Below are positions 1 through 7,497 of a DNA stretch of 64,000 bases, one piece after another. This DNA comes from Streptomyces cyaneus (GTDB lineage Bacteria > Actinomycetota > Actinomycetes > Streptomycetales > Streptomycetaceae). Under the pieces are notes generated by a model. The model made no database searches and was not told the DNA's origin. It worked only from the letters and a program-made list of their open reading frames with translations. The stretch lies in the NCBI RefSeq assembly GCF_004028635.1, contig NZ_RQJW01000007.1, positions 496,001 through 560,000 on the forward strand, in the 5' to 3' direction. Position numbers and translations under genes: made by a program. The first letter of the stretch is position 1, and each line of letters begins with the position of its first letter.

Positions 1-756
1 CAGGGCGTGCCCTCCGGGATCATCGGGTGCGGTGGCGCGCACGGGGCCATGAGCGAGTACCTGCTGGTCGAGGAGGCGGAGGTCGGCAGAAACCTGGCCG
101 TCTTCCCAGGTCACGTGCCCTTCGACGTCGCCGCCCTCAATGAGCCGATGGCCGTCGCCCGGCACTGCGTCAACCGCTCCGAGGCGAAGCCGGCCGACAA
201 GGTGGTCGTCTTCGGCGCCGGGCCCATCGGACTGGGCGCCACCATCTGGCTGAAGCTGCGCGGCGTCGAGCACGTGGTCGTCGTCGACATCATCCCGGAG
301 CGGCTGGAGACCGCGCTGGCCGTCGGCGCCGACGCCGTCGTCAACTCGGCGGAGGAGAACGTCACCGAGCGGCTCACCGAGCTGCACGGCCAGGCCGCGA
401 ACGCGCTCGGGCAGGCCCGCGCGGGCACCGACATCTACATCGACGCCGCCGGGGCGCCCGCCGTGTTCCAGGCCGCCGTCGACTCCGCCAAGTGGGGCGC
501 CAAGTTGGTCATGGTCGCCGTACAGAAGAAGTCCGACGCCATCGATCTCGGCGGGATGCTCCGCAGTGAGCTCACGCTCATCGCCTCCCAGGGGTACCCC
601 ACGGAGATCTTCGAGGTCACCGCGGAGCTCGCCGAGCATCACGAGCGGTTCGCGAAGCTGATCAGTCACCGGGTGCCGTTCGGTGCCGTGGAGCGGGCGT
701 TCGGGCTGGCCATGACGCCGGGGGCGGCGGAGAAGGTCGTCGTCACCTTCGACTAG
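1..756 (+). CDS. Zinc-type medium-chain dehydrogenase, 3' part only
   Basis: The gene is open from the first base, so its N-terminal catalytic zinc region lies outside the window; the GTG at 7 is only an internal codon. About 250 C-terminal residues remain. They carry the Rossmann nucleotide-binding loop GAGPIGLG followed by a basic/hydrophobic beta-alpha-beta segment ending in VVDIIPERL, and the C-terminal part of the MDR catalytic fold. This fits an NAD(P)-dependent alcohol or threonine/sorbitol-type dehydrogenase, but the substrate cannot be told without the N-terminus. The stop is 64 bp before an MFS exporter on the same strand, so co-transcription is possible. Confidence 0.8.
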   Translation, partial: QGVPSGIIGCGGAHGAMSEYLLVEEAEVGRNLAVFPGHVPFDVAALNEPMAVARHCVNRSEAKPADKVVVFGAGPIGLGATIWLKLRGVEHVVVVDIIPERLETALAVGADAVVNSAEENVTERLTELHGQAANALGQARAGTDIYIDAAGAPAVFQAAVDSAKWGAKLVMVAVQKKSDAIDLGGMLRSELTLIASQGYPTEIFEVTAELAEHHERFAKLISHRVPFGAVERAFGLAMTPGAAEKVVVTFD

Positions 757-820
757 GAGCCGCACATCAAGCACAGCCCCACGCCGCCGTTCCCGCCAAC
801 CCTTTGATGGAGGCTCCGTC

Positions 821-2305
821 ATGTCCCACGCAATCGCCCGACCCGCCGACGCGGGGAGGAAGTCCGCCCCGCCGAAGCCGAACGCCGTAGTGGCGGTGCT
901 GGCCCTCGCCGGGATCGTCGTCTCGCTGATGCAGACCCTGGTCATCCCGATCGTCCCGGAGCTGCCGAGGCTCCTGGACGCCTCGGCGTCCAACACCGCC
1001 TGGGCGGTCACCGCGACGCTGCTCGCCGCCGCCGTGGCCACACCGGTCGTCGGGCGGCTCGGCGACATGATCGGCAAGCGGCGGATGCTGCTGACCAGCA
1101 TCGTCCTGCTGGTCACCGGCTCGGTGGTGTGCGCGCTCGCCGACTCCCTCGTCCCGATGATCGTCGGCCGCACCTTGCAGGGCCTCGCCGCCGCCGTCGT
1201 ACCGCTCGGCATCAGCATCATGCGCGACGCGCTGCCGGCCGAGCGGCTGGCCGGGTCGACCGCGCTGATGAGCGCCTCACTCGGGGTGGGAGGTGCGCTG
1301 GGTCTGCCCGCCGCCGCGTTCATCGCCGACAACTGGGACTGGCACATCCTGTTCTGGACCTCCGCCGCGCTGGGCGCCCTGTCCTTCCTGCTGGTCCTGC
1401 TGATCGTGCCCGAGTCCAAGGTGCGCACCGGCGGCCGCTTCGACCTGGTCGGCTCGCTCGGCCTGTCGGCCGGACTGGTCTCGCTGCTGCTGGCCGTCTC
1501 CAAGGGCGGCGACTGGGGCTGGACCAGCGGCACCACCCTCGGCCTGGGTGCCGCCGCCGTCGTGATCCTGCTGGCCTGGGGCTGGTGGCAGCTGCGGGCC
1601 GCCCAGCCGCTGGTCGACCTGCGCACCACCGCCAAGCCCCAGGTGCTGTTCACCAACCTCGCCTCGGTGGCGCTCGGCTTCTCGATGTTCGCCATGTCCC
1701 TGGTCCTGCCGCAGCTCCTGCAGCTGCCCGAGCAGACCGGCTACGGCCTCGGCAGGTCCATGCTGACCGTCGGCCTGGTCCTCGCCCCGCAGGGCCTGGT
1801 GATGATGGCGATGTCCGCCGCCTCCGCGGCCGTCACCAAGGCCAAGGGCCCCAAGGTCACCCTGATGATCGGCGCGCTGATCGTGGCCGCCGGGTACGGC
1901 CTGAACATCGTGCTGATGAGCGAGGTCTGGCACCTGATCCTGGTCTCCTGCATCATCGGCGCCGGCGTCGGCTTCACCTACGGCGCCCTGCCCGCCCTGA
2001 TCATGGGCGCCGTCGACCCCTCCGAGACGGCCGCCGCCAACAGCCTGAACACCCTGATGCGCTCGCTCGGCACCTCGTTCGCCAGTGCCATCGCCGGCGT
2101 CATCCTGGCCCAGATGACCACCGACTTCGGCGGCTACGCCCTGCCCTCGGAGAACGGCTTCAAGGTCGTCATGGCCATCGGCGCGGGAGCGGCCCTGCTG
2201 GCCTTCGCGCTCGCCACGCTCATCCCGAGGCAGCGCACCGCCGCCACCACCGACCGGTCGGCCGCCGAGGGCGAGTCCGCGCGGACCGCGGTCAAGGCAG
2301 GTTGA
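821..2305 (+). CDS. MFS transporter, DHA2-like drug exporter family
   Basis: Encodes a 494-aa integral membrane protein, the usual size for 14-helix DHA2 proton antiporters. An N-terminal cytoplasmic stretch of about 20 residues is followed by the first helix. The MFS motif A (GRLGDMIGKRRML, residues 78-90) lies after helix 2, and many evenly spaced hydrophobic segments follow. The ATG has a good ribosome binding site (GGAGG about 8 nt upstream). Its stop overlaps the end of the convergent methyltransferase gene by 14 bp. Drug export is the family role; no substrate can be named. No TetR-type regulator is adjacent, although such exporters often have one. Confidence 0.9.
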   Translation: MSHAIARPADAGRKSAPPKPNAVVAVLALAGIVVSLMQTLVIPIVPELPRLLDASASNTAWAVTATLLAAAVATPVVGRLGDMIGKRRMLLTSIVLLVTGSVVCALADSLVPMIVGRTLQGLAAAVVPLGISIMRDALPAERLAGSTALMSASLGVGGALGLPAAAFIADNWDWHILFWTSAALGALSFLLVLLIVPESKVRTGGRFDLVGSLGLSAGLVSLLLAVSKGGDWGWTSGTTLGLGAAAVVILLAWGWWQLRAAQPLVDLRTTAKPQVLFTNLASVALGFSMFAMSLVLPQLLQLPEQTGYGLGRSMLTVGLVLAPQGLVMMAMSAASAAVTKAKGPKVTLMIGALIVAAGYGLNIVLMSEVWHLILVSCIIGAGVGFTYGALPALIMGAVDPSETAAANSLNTLMRSLGTSFASAIAGVILAQMTTDFGGYALPSENGFKVVMAIGAGAALLAFALATLIPRQRTAATTDRSAAEGESARTAVKAG

Positions 2306-3056
2306 AGAAGATCATGGGGTTGTCGTGGCTGTCCCGCAGGGACAGGCCGAGAGACAGGGACCGTTTGACGTCCCTCAGACGGTCGTAGATCTCGGGTGCA
2401 TGTGCGCGGGACGCCGTGAAGTACGGCGTCCCGCGCTCGCGCAGCCGGCGCAGCACCACCGCGCCCTCCGTGAACGGCAGCGCCCGGCTCCCGTGGAAGA
2501 CGTCGTGGACGCAGACCGGGATGCCGGGCGTCAGGCGCGGGAACAGGTGCTGGACGTACCAGCGGGCGAAGCGGGCGGAGTGCGCCGCGTCGATGAAGAG
2601 GAAGTCGGCCGCGTCGGGCATCTTCGCGAGGTTCTCGCGGGCGTCGCCCTGGGTGAAGGTCCAGCGGCCGGTGGAGAGATGGTCCGGAACGCCCCGTACG
2701 ACGTTGTCCGTGATGTCGTACGAGTGGAGGTGGCCGGTGCCGTTGTCCCGCAGGGCCTGGAGTATCCAGGTCGTGGACCAGCCGTGGAAGGTGCCGATCT
2801 CCACGACCGTCTCGGGGCGGCTCTCGCGCAGCAGGAGGTAGGTGATCTCCGCCTCGATGTCGTCGAGTTGGGCCTTCATCGGCTTCGGAGGCGCGAGCAG
2901 CCGGCGCTGCTTCTCGCGGACGCGGTCGAGGTCGTCGGCGTAGGTGCGGTAGAGGTCGCTGATGTGGTCGAGGTCGATCTGCTGGGGCCGTTGGGACTGT
3001 TGGGGTCGTTGGGGTCGTTGGGGCTTTTGGGGCTGCTGGGGCTGTTGCGAATTCAT
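2292..3056 (-). CDS. Class I SAM-dependent methyltransferase (Methyltransf_24-like)
   Basis: A 254-aa protein. Residues 1-26 are a Gln/Pro/Arg low-complexity tail encoded by imperfect 9-bp repeats. A charged helix follows, then the Rossmann methyltransferase core with motif I VVEIGTFHGWS (84-94), the acidic SYDITD segment (about 112-117), and FIDAAHS (154-160), typical of cephalosporin-hydroxylase or O-methyltransferase-like folds. The substrate is unknown. The ATG at 3056 is chosen over an in-frame GTG at 3095 because a TACCGT -10-like hexamer (3068-3063) sits exactly 6 nt upstream with no Shine-Dalgarno, suggesting a leaderless mRNA. Confidence 0.8.
   Translation of the reverse strand: MNSQQPQQPQKPQRPQRPQQSQRPQQIDLDHISDLYRTYADDLDRVREKQRRLLAPPKPMKAQLDDIEAEITYLLLRESRPETVVEIGTFHGWSTTWILQALRDNGTGHLHSYDITDNVVRGVPDHLSTGRWTFTQGDARENLAKMPDAADFLFIDAAHSARFARWYVQHLFPRLTPGIPVCVHDVFHGSRALPFTEGAVVLRRLRERGTPYFTASRAHAPEIYDRLRDVKRSLSLGLSLRDSHDNPMIFFNLP
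2985..3056 (-). repeat. Imperfect 9-bp tandem repeats in the methyltransferase N-terminus
   Basis: On the plus strand the stretch is a run of TTGGGGTCG-like 9-mers. Read on the minus strand it gives Gln-Pro-Gln/Arg triplets. The unit keeps the reading frame, so copy-number changes would only lengthen or shorten the tail of the methyltransferase. Confidence 0.7.
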
Positions 3057-3158
3057 GCGCGGACGGTAGAAGGGTGCTTTGCGGGGATACGTCACACTGG
3101 GGTGCCAACTGCGATGTCGTACTGGGGTATTACGGCAGCTCGCGCGGGGGAGTCCGGC

Positions 3159-3878
3159 TCAGGCCCCGTCCTCCGGGCTCACCAGCCCCGACTCGTAGGC
3201 GAAGATGACGAGTTGGGCCCGGTCGCGGGCGGCGAGCTTGGCCAGCAGGTGTGTCATGTGCGTCTTGACGGTCTGCTCGGCCACGACCAGTTCATCGGCG
3301 ATCTCGGTGTTCGACAGACCCCGCGCGACCAGGTACAGCACCTCCCTCTCGCGCGGGGTGAGGCCGTTCAGCCTCAGGCGGGTCTGCCTGCGGCGGGCGG
3401 GGCGGCGCCGGGTGAAGTCCTCGATGAGGCGGCGGGTCACCGACGGGGCGAGCAGCGCGTCGCCGGCCGCCACCACCCGTACGGCGTGCAGGAGTTCGGC
3501 GACCGGGGCGTCCTTGAGGAGGAAGCCGCTCACACCGGCGGCCAGCGCCTCGTGCACATGGTCGTCGAGGTCGAAGGTGGTGAGCATCAGCACCTTCGGG
3601 CGGTGGGTGACACCGGGCGGCGGGTCGAGCAGGTGCCGTGCGGCCTCCAGCCCGTCCATGCCGGGCATCCGTACGTCCATCAGCACCACGTCGGGATGCG
3701 TACGGCGGCCGACCTCGACGCCGAGCGCGCCGTCGGGGGCCTCGCCGACCACGTCGATGTCGCTCTGCGCGGAGAGCAGCGCGGCGAACCCGGAGCGCAC
3801 CATGTCCTGGTCGTCGACGATGACGACCCGGATCACACCGGCCGTCGTACCGGGCCGGCCGCCGGTCGGCTGTGTCAT
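3159..3878 (-). CDS. NarL/FixJ-family response regulator, orphan
   Basis: A 239-aa two-domain regulator. The receiver domain (about 16-135) has acidic residues D22/D23, phospho-acceptor D68 in LMDVRMPGMDG, the TT of LMLTTFD and the lysine of LLKD. The C-terminal LuxR-type helix-turn-helix starts at LTPREREVL and contains SNTEIADEL and VAEQTVKTHM. The ATG at 3878 begins MTQPTGG; an upstream extension to 3926 is possible but looks non-coding. No sensor kinase gene is adjacent, unlike most Streptomyces NarL-type pairs, so the partner must be elsewhere if there is one. It probably binds DNA as a dimer when phosphorylated; targets are unknown. Confidence 0.9.
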   Translation of the reverse strand: MTQPTGGRPGTTAGVIRVVIVDDQDMVRSGFAALLSAQSDIDVVGEAPDGALGVEVGRRTHPDVVLMDVRMPGMDGLEAARHLLDPPPGVTHRPKVLMLTTFDLDDHVHEALAAGVSGFLLKDAPVAELLHAVRVVAAGDALLAPSVTRRLIEDFTRRRPARRRQTRLRLNGLTPREREVLYLVARGLSNTEIADELVVAEQTVKTHMTHLLAKLAARDRAQLVIFAYESGLVSPEDGA

Positions 3879-4070
3879 GTGCGTACTCCTGAGGCAGAGG
3901 GGGAACCGGCCCCACTGTCGCGCCACGGCGTCAGGCCCCGCTTCGGCCGAAGGGCCAGGCCCGCGGGATCCCGTCGGCGGGCGTCTCCGCCGAACGGACG
4001 AGGCGCCGGTGCCGGCCGGGAATCAGGGGCCGAGTGTGCCGGTTCACGAGTCACGACCGTTGAAGAGGAT

Positions 4071-4115
4071 CCGTACATGGAGGAGCCGTACATGCAGGAG
4101 CCGCACGTGTCCGAC
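4071..4115 (+). promoter_or_regulatory. Triplicated 15-bp start-site repeat of the VOC gene
   Basis: Three successive 15-bp units begin CCGTAC-ATG, CCGTAC-ATG and CCGCAC-GTG. The GGAGGAG or CAGGAG inside units 1 and 2 can serve as ribosome binding site for the start codon of the next unit. All three starts are in frame, so the repeat offers alternative initiation without changing the VOC domain. Confidence 0.55.
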
Positions 4116-4562
4116 GAACAGGCCGCCGACGGATCCCCCGCCGAGTCCCCCGTACGCGAGCTCCGTCTGGTGGTCACGGCGGCCGACTACGACGAGGCGT
4201 TGCGCTTCTACCGGGACGTGCTCGGCCTGCCCGAGCGCGCCGCGTTCTCCTCCCCCGACGGCCGGGTCACCATCCTCGACGCCGGCCGGGCCACGCTGGA
4301 GCTGACCGACCCGAACCACGCCGAGTTCATCGACGAGGTCGAGGTCGGCCACCGCGTGGCGGGCCACATCCGGGTCGCCTTCCAGGTGGACGACTCCACG
4401 GCCACGACGGCCAAGCTGGCGGCAGCCGGAGCGGAGGTCCTCGCGGAACCCACCCGCACGCCCTGGAACTCTCTCAACTCCCGCCTCGAAGGACCCGGCG
4501 CCCTGCAGCTGACGCTCTTCACGGAGCTGGGCGAGCCGGAGGATGCCGCGCAACACGTGTAG
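4077..4562 (+). CDS. VOC-family (glyoxalase/bleomycin resistance fold) protein
   Basis: Up to 161 aa. After an acidic N-terminal tail, residues about 28-155 form a VOC module: ELRLVVTAADYDEALRFYRDVLGLP, the strand GRVTILDAGRATLELTDP, HIRVAFQVDD, and a last strand ALQLTLFTEL. Such proteins bind metals and small ligands; the substrate is unknown. Three in-frame starts (ATG 4077, ATG 4092, GTG 4107) are spaced exactly 15 bp apart, and each has a purine-rich site upstream. The first is chosen because GAAGAGG lies about 8 nt before it. The start region is a tandem repeat, described separately. Confidence 0.8.
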   Translation: MEEPYMQEPHVSDEQAADGSPAESPVRELRLVVTAADYDEALRFYRDVLGLPERAAFSSPDGRVTILDAGRATLELTDPNHAEFIDEVEVGHRVAGHIRVAFQVDDSTATTAKLAAAGAEVLAEPTRTPWNSLNSRLEGPGALQLTLFTELGEPEDAAQHV

Positions 4563-4651
4563 ACCCAAGCGACAAGCGGGCACAAGCGGGCACAAGCGGT
4601 TCGACGGTCCCGCGGAGGAGCTTATTCGCCCGTTTCGGTGATAATTGGGGC

Positions 4652-5020
4652 ATGAGTACGGCGACGTTTGTACTAGCGGCCACGTCGAGTGAAGTACTCA
4701 ACGTGATCGCCGCCTTTGTTGGTGGCCTGTTCATCGCCGGCGCGCTGATCTGGGCCGTGCAGCTCGGCATGCGGGTCCGTGATCGCGAGCTGCCCCGGCC
4801 CACGCCCGACGAGCAGCCGCATCTTCCCGACACCGGTGCGGTCCATGAGGAGCGCGAGATCAGGGAGCCGGACGAAGTGCCGCACGCGCAGGGCAGGGAA
4901 CGGCTCCTGCCGCACGAGCTGCACCACGCGGGCAGCAAACGCAGCGAGGACCAGCACCGCAGGCGCTGGCTACCCGGAAAGAGCGGATCCTTCGGCGGGG
5001 GCGGACTGGGGCACGGCTGA
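4652..5020 (+). CDS. Small membrane protein, DUF6479-like
   Basis: A 122-aa protein with one N-terminal transmembrane helix (about 13-36, VLNVIAAFVGGLFIAGALIWAV), then a basic stop-transfer MRVRDREL and a long hydrophilic cytoplasmic tail rich in Glu, Arg and His that ends in Gly/Ser. This matches small Streptomyces proteins classed as DUF6479; the function is unknown. A GATAAT hexamer (4640-4645) lies 6 nt before the ATG and no Shine-Dalgarno is visible, so the transcript may be leaderless. Confidence 0.75.
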   Translation: MSTATFVLAATSSEVLNVIAAFVGGLFIAGALIWAVQLGMRVRDRELPRPTPDEQPHLPDTGAVHEEREIREPDEVPHAQGRERLLPHELHHAGSKRSEDQHRRRWLPGKSGSFGGGGLGHG

Positions 5021-5061
5021 GCCCGGAAAATACGGACGACGAGAGCAGCCGCCCGATGTCA

Positions 5062-5089
5062 CCCTGTCCGGACACGGGTCCGGACAGGG
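5062..5089. terminator. Perfect 12-bp hairpin before the 62-aa gene
   Basis: Arms 5062-5073 (CCCTGTCCGGAC) and 5078-5089 pair perfectly around a 4-nt loop. The 3' arm ends 7 nt before the TTG start at 5097 and overlaps the only G-rich ribosome binding site. It may terminate the upstream gene, limit initiation at the downstream one, or be a dyad operator. No U-tract follows. Confidence 0.55.
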
Positions 5090-5096
5090 GGGCGGA

Positions 5097-5285
5097 TTGA
5101 GCAGACGACGCTACGTGGCCAGGGGCGTCCCCGGCGGTTACCGCATCTGGGACAACCACGGCCGCCGTTTCTGGGGCGACCTCTACGAGCTGTGCCCCGA
5201 CGACCTGCTGGCCGAGCTCAACGGTCACAAGGACCCGACCAGGATCAGCGAGTTGTTGAGACGTTACCGCGCGCTGAAGCGTTAG
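5097..5285 (+). CDS. Conserved-looking small hypothetical protein (62 aa)
   Basis: A short basic protein beginning SRRRYVARGVPGGYRIWDN and containing FWGDLYELCPDDLLAELNG and LLRRYRALKR. The aromatic-rich strand pattern followed by a charged helix looks like a genuine folded domain, but I cannot assign a family or function. A TTG start is chosen because it follows a G-rich site; a GTG at 5115 would give 56 aa. The last 41 bp overlap the convergent DUF7144-like gene. The 12-bp hairpin upstream could hide the ribosome binding site. Confidence 0.6.
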   Translation: MSRRRYVARGVPGGYRIWDNHGRRFWGDLYELCPDDLLAELNGHKDPTRISELLRRYRALKR

Positions 5286-5862
5286 CGCTCGCGCCCGCGC
5301 GGGGCATGTCCGGGGCCACGGCGAGCGCCAGGATCACGAAGAAGTCGACCCCCACCATGATCACCGACCACACCGGCGTGTACGGCAGGAACACGAAGTG
5401 CAGCACCATGCTGAGGGACGCCACGAAGATGCCGGTGATCCGAGCCCACCAGGCCCCCTTGAGGATGCCGTAGCCGACGCAGGCGACCACGACGCCGAGG
5501 GCGAGCAGGATCCAGCCCCACGCCGTGAGGTTGATCTCGAAGACGTAGTCGCCGATACGGCCGTAGACGTCGTCCTCGGCGATCGCGGAGATGCCCTGGA
5601 GGATGGCCAACAGCCCGTTCACCAGCATCAGAACCCCGGCGAAGACGAGCCCGCCGGTGACCCAGCCGGGGGCGACGGAGGGGGCGGGCCCGGGGCCGGT
5701 CTCGGCCGAAGGCCAGGTGGCCCGAGATGCAGGGCCACCAGCGGGCCCAGCAGATCCAGCAGATCCAGCAGATCCAGCAGATCCAGCGGGACTGTGCGCT
5801 GCATCGGTCGCATGGGACTGCGACGGCGACGCCGACGGCGACTGCGGCTGCTGCTGGCTCAT
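5245..5862 (-). CDS. Four-helix membrane protein, DUF7144-like
   Basis: A 205-aa protein. The first about 70 residues are a hydrophilic Ser/Gln/Ala tail that includes four Ser-Ala-Gly repeats encoded by 9-bp units. Four hydrophobic helices follow, beginning VTGGLVFAGVLMLVNGLLAI, with short loops including the aromatic FEINLTAWGW. This is the layout of the DUF7144 membrane family common in Streptomyces; its role is unknown. The ATG at 5862 (MSQQQPQ) is preferred; the frame stays open upstream but without membrane-protein character. The 3' end overlaps the convergent small gene by 41 bp. Confidence 0.75.
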   Translation of the reverse strand: MSQQQPQSPSASPSQSHATDAAHSPAGSAGSAGSAGSAGPAGGPASRATWPSAETGPGPAPSVAPGWVTGGLVFAGVLMLVNGLLAILQGISAIAEDDVYGRIGDYVFEINLTAWGWILLALGVVVACVGYGILKGAWWARITGIFVASLSMVLHFVFLPYTPVWSVIMVGVDFFVILALAVAPDMPRAGASANASARGNVSTTR

Positions 5863-6035
5863 GGCTGCCGTACCCCACTTCTCGCGTATGCGGTCGGTAC
5901 GACGATCCGTGGGCCCAGCCGCGGCCACCACGGGGGAAGGGCCGATCGGGTGACGCCCGGGGCCCCGGAGTGCGGACGGCGACGCACGGATCTTCACTGA
6001 AGGAACCGGACCGGAACCGACCCGCTGGAGGCGCC

Positions 6036-6497
6036 ATGCCCGGTCACCGAACGCGGTGGACGACAACCGCGATCCTCACGACGACCGCCGCCGTCGCCGC
6101 CACCCTCACCCTGACCTCCTGCAGCGACGACGACACGCCCTCCTCGGTGGCCAGCAAGGCGGCATCTGCCTTCGCCTCGGCGACAGCGGAGGCGGGCCGC
6201 CAGTTGGACGACATCAAGGGCGGCATCGACGCCAAGGACGCGGTGAGCCTGGGCGATCCGACGACCGACGCGGACGGCCGTACGACCGTGGAGGTCACGG
6301 CGGAGAACACCACCGACTCGACCAGGTCCTTCACCGCGCAGATCAACTTCCGCGACGAGGACGGCAATCTGCTGGACGCGGCCGCGGTGACCGTGTCGGA
6401 CGTGCCGGCGGGCAAGACGGGCAAGGGCACGGCCCGCAGCACGCGCGACTTGAGCGGCGAGGTGAAGGCGGAGGTGGCCAGGGCCCTGCGCTACTGA
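6036..6497 (+). CDS. Lipoprotein with FxLYD-like domain
   Basis: A 153-aa secreted lipoprotein. The signal peptide (1-28) has a basic start, a Thr/Ala-rich core and a lipobox LTSC with the lipidated cysteine at 29. The mature part has a short helical linker and, from about 70, the pattern VEVTAENTTDSTRSFTAQINFRDEDGNLLD, which resembles the FxLYD immunoglobulin-like fold of actinobacterial lipoproteins. It would sit on the outer face of the membrane; the ligand is unknown. The ATG follows CTGGAGG. The stop overlaps the convergent VOC gene by 7 bp. Confidence 0.8.
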   Translation: MPGHRTRWTTTAILTTTAAVAATLTLTSCSDDDTPSSVASKAASAFASATAEAGRQLDDIKGGIDAKDAVSLGDPTTDADGRTTVEVTAENTTDSTRSFTAQINFRDEDGNLLDAAAVTVSDVPAGKTGKGTARSTRDLSGEVKAEVARALRY

Positions 6498-6889
6498 CCG
6501 GCGCCCGGCGTTTCGCATCGGGCTCGGTCGGACTCGCTGCGCAGGACGCAGAATTCGTTGCCCTCGGGATCAGCGAGGACCGCCCAGCCCGAGCCGTCGG
6601 GATTGCGGCGATCGGTGACGAAGGTGGCACCGAGGCCCAGCAGCCGGTCCACCTCCTGCTCACGCGAGGTCTCGGGGCGCAGACACAGATGGATCCGGTT
6701 CTTGATCGTCTTGGCCTCGGGCACCTGGTTGAAGTACAGGACAGGGCCCTCCGCCAGCAGCACCTGAGTCTCCCGGTCACCCGGTCCGGCCTCCGGATGC
6801 AGCGGACGGCCCGTCACCCTGCTCCAGAACCGGGCCAGCTCGTAGGCATCCGCACAGTCGATCGCCACGTTCTGCAATATCGAGACCAT
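6491..6889 (-). CDS. VOC-family protein (second in the window)
   Basis: A 132-aa single-module VOC protein starting MVSILQNVAIDCADAYELARFWSRVTG, with the strand VLLAEGPVLYFNQVPE, KNRIHLCL, a helix REQEVDRLLGLGATFV and the final strand VLADPEGNEFCVL. This is the compact glyoxalase-like form common in actinobacteria, probably acting as a dimer. The ligand is unknown. It lies 33 bp downstream of a cupin gene on the same strand and could be co-transcribed with it. Confidence 0.85.
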   Translation of the reverse strand: MVSILQNVAIDCADAYELARFWSRVTGRPLHPEAGPGDRETQVLLAEGPVLYFNQVPEAKTIKNRIHLCLRPETSREQEVDRLLGLGATFVTDRRNPDGSGWAVLADPEGNEFCVLRSESDRARCETPGAGQ

Positions 6890-6922
6890 GCGTGCGAGCT
6901 TTCCAGGCTCCCCGGGCAGTCC

Positions 6923-7396
6923 TCAACTGCCGGGCATGGGCCTCATGTCGACGCCGTGCCGCGCGGCGATTTCGATGAAGCGGTCGATGTCCGGTGGGGA
7001 GTCCGACTTCGGGGGGAGCTCATGGCTCTGCGCCGGTTCACCGGCCTCGGCGAAGAACTTGTCCAGGCCGCCCGGCGTGTAGGTGACCACGAGGCGCACC
7101 TTGCTCGTGGGCTCGAACCGCTCCAACGTCCCCTCGGGGATGTGGAAAAGGGATCCGGGGCCGCCGTCGAAGACCTCGTCGCCGATGTGCAGGCGCAGCG
7201 TCCCTTCCAGCACGTAGATGGTCTCGGTTCCGGGATGGGTGTGGGGCGGGGGGCCCATCCCCTCCGGGATGGTCATCTCCATGATGGTCATCGCGCCATT
7301 GGTCTCCTCGCCGGACGCCTTGACCTCGTAGAGGCTGTCCAGCATCCAGAACGCCTTTCCCTCGCCGCTGTGGCGTACGACGGTGTTCTTCGCCAT
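6923..7396 (-). CDS. Cupin-domain protein
   Basis: A 157-aa single-cupin protein. The first cupin motif, GPPPHTHPGTETIYVLEG, supplies the His-x-His and Glu metal ligands, and PGSLFHIPEGTLERF is the second motif. The rest is beta-rich, with a C-terminal helix. Members range from dioxygenases to sugar isomerases and sensors, so no reaction is named. A strong AAGGTGAG precedes the ATG. The VOC gene follows closely on the same strand. Confidence 0.85.
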   Translation of the reverse strand: MAKNTVVRHSGEGKAFWMLDSLYEVKASGEETNGAMTIMEMTIPEGMGPPPHTHPGTETIYVLEGTLRLHIGDEVFDGGPGSLFHIPEGTLERFEPTSKVRLVVTYTPGGLDKFFAEAGEPAQSHELPPKSDSPPDIDRFIEIAARHGVDMRPMPGS

Positions 7397-7497
7397 GCGA
7401 TCTCACCTTTCTTCGTGGGCCGAATTAACGTTCCCTCTGCCGTGACGGAGCTAAGCCGCCATGCGGGTGGACCCGGGCACGGTCCGCCGGACAGCGC

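Noticed and set aside
2325..4562. 745-codon plus-strand frame
   Set aside because: Only its last 162 codons (VOC protein) are real; the rest is antisense to the methyltransferase and response regulator.
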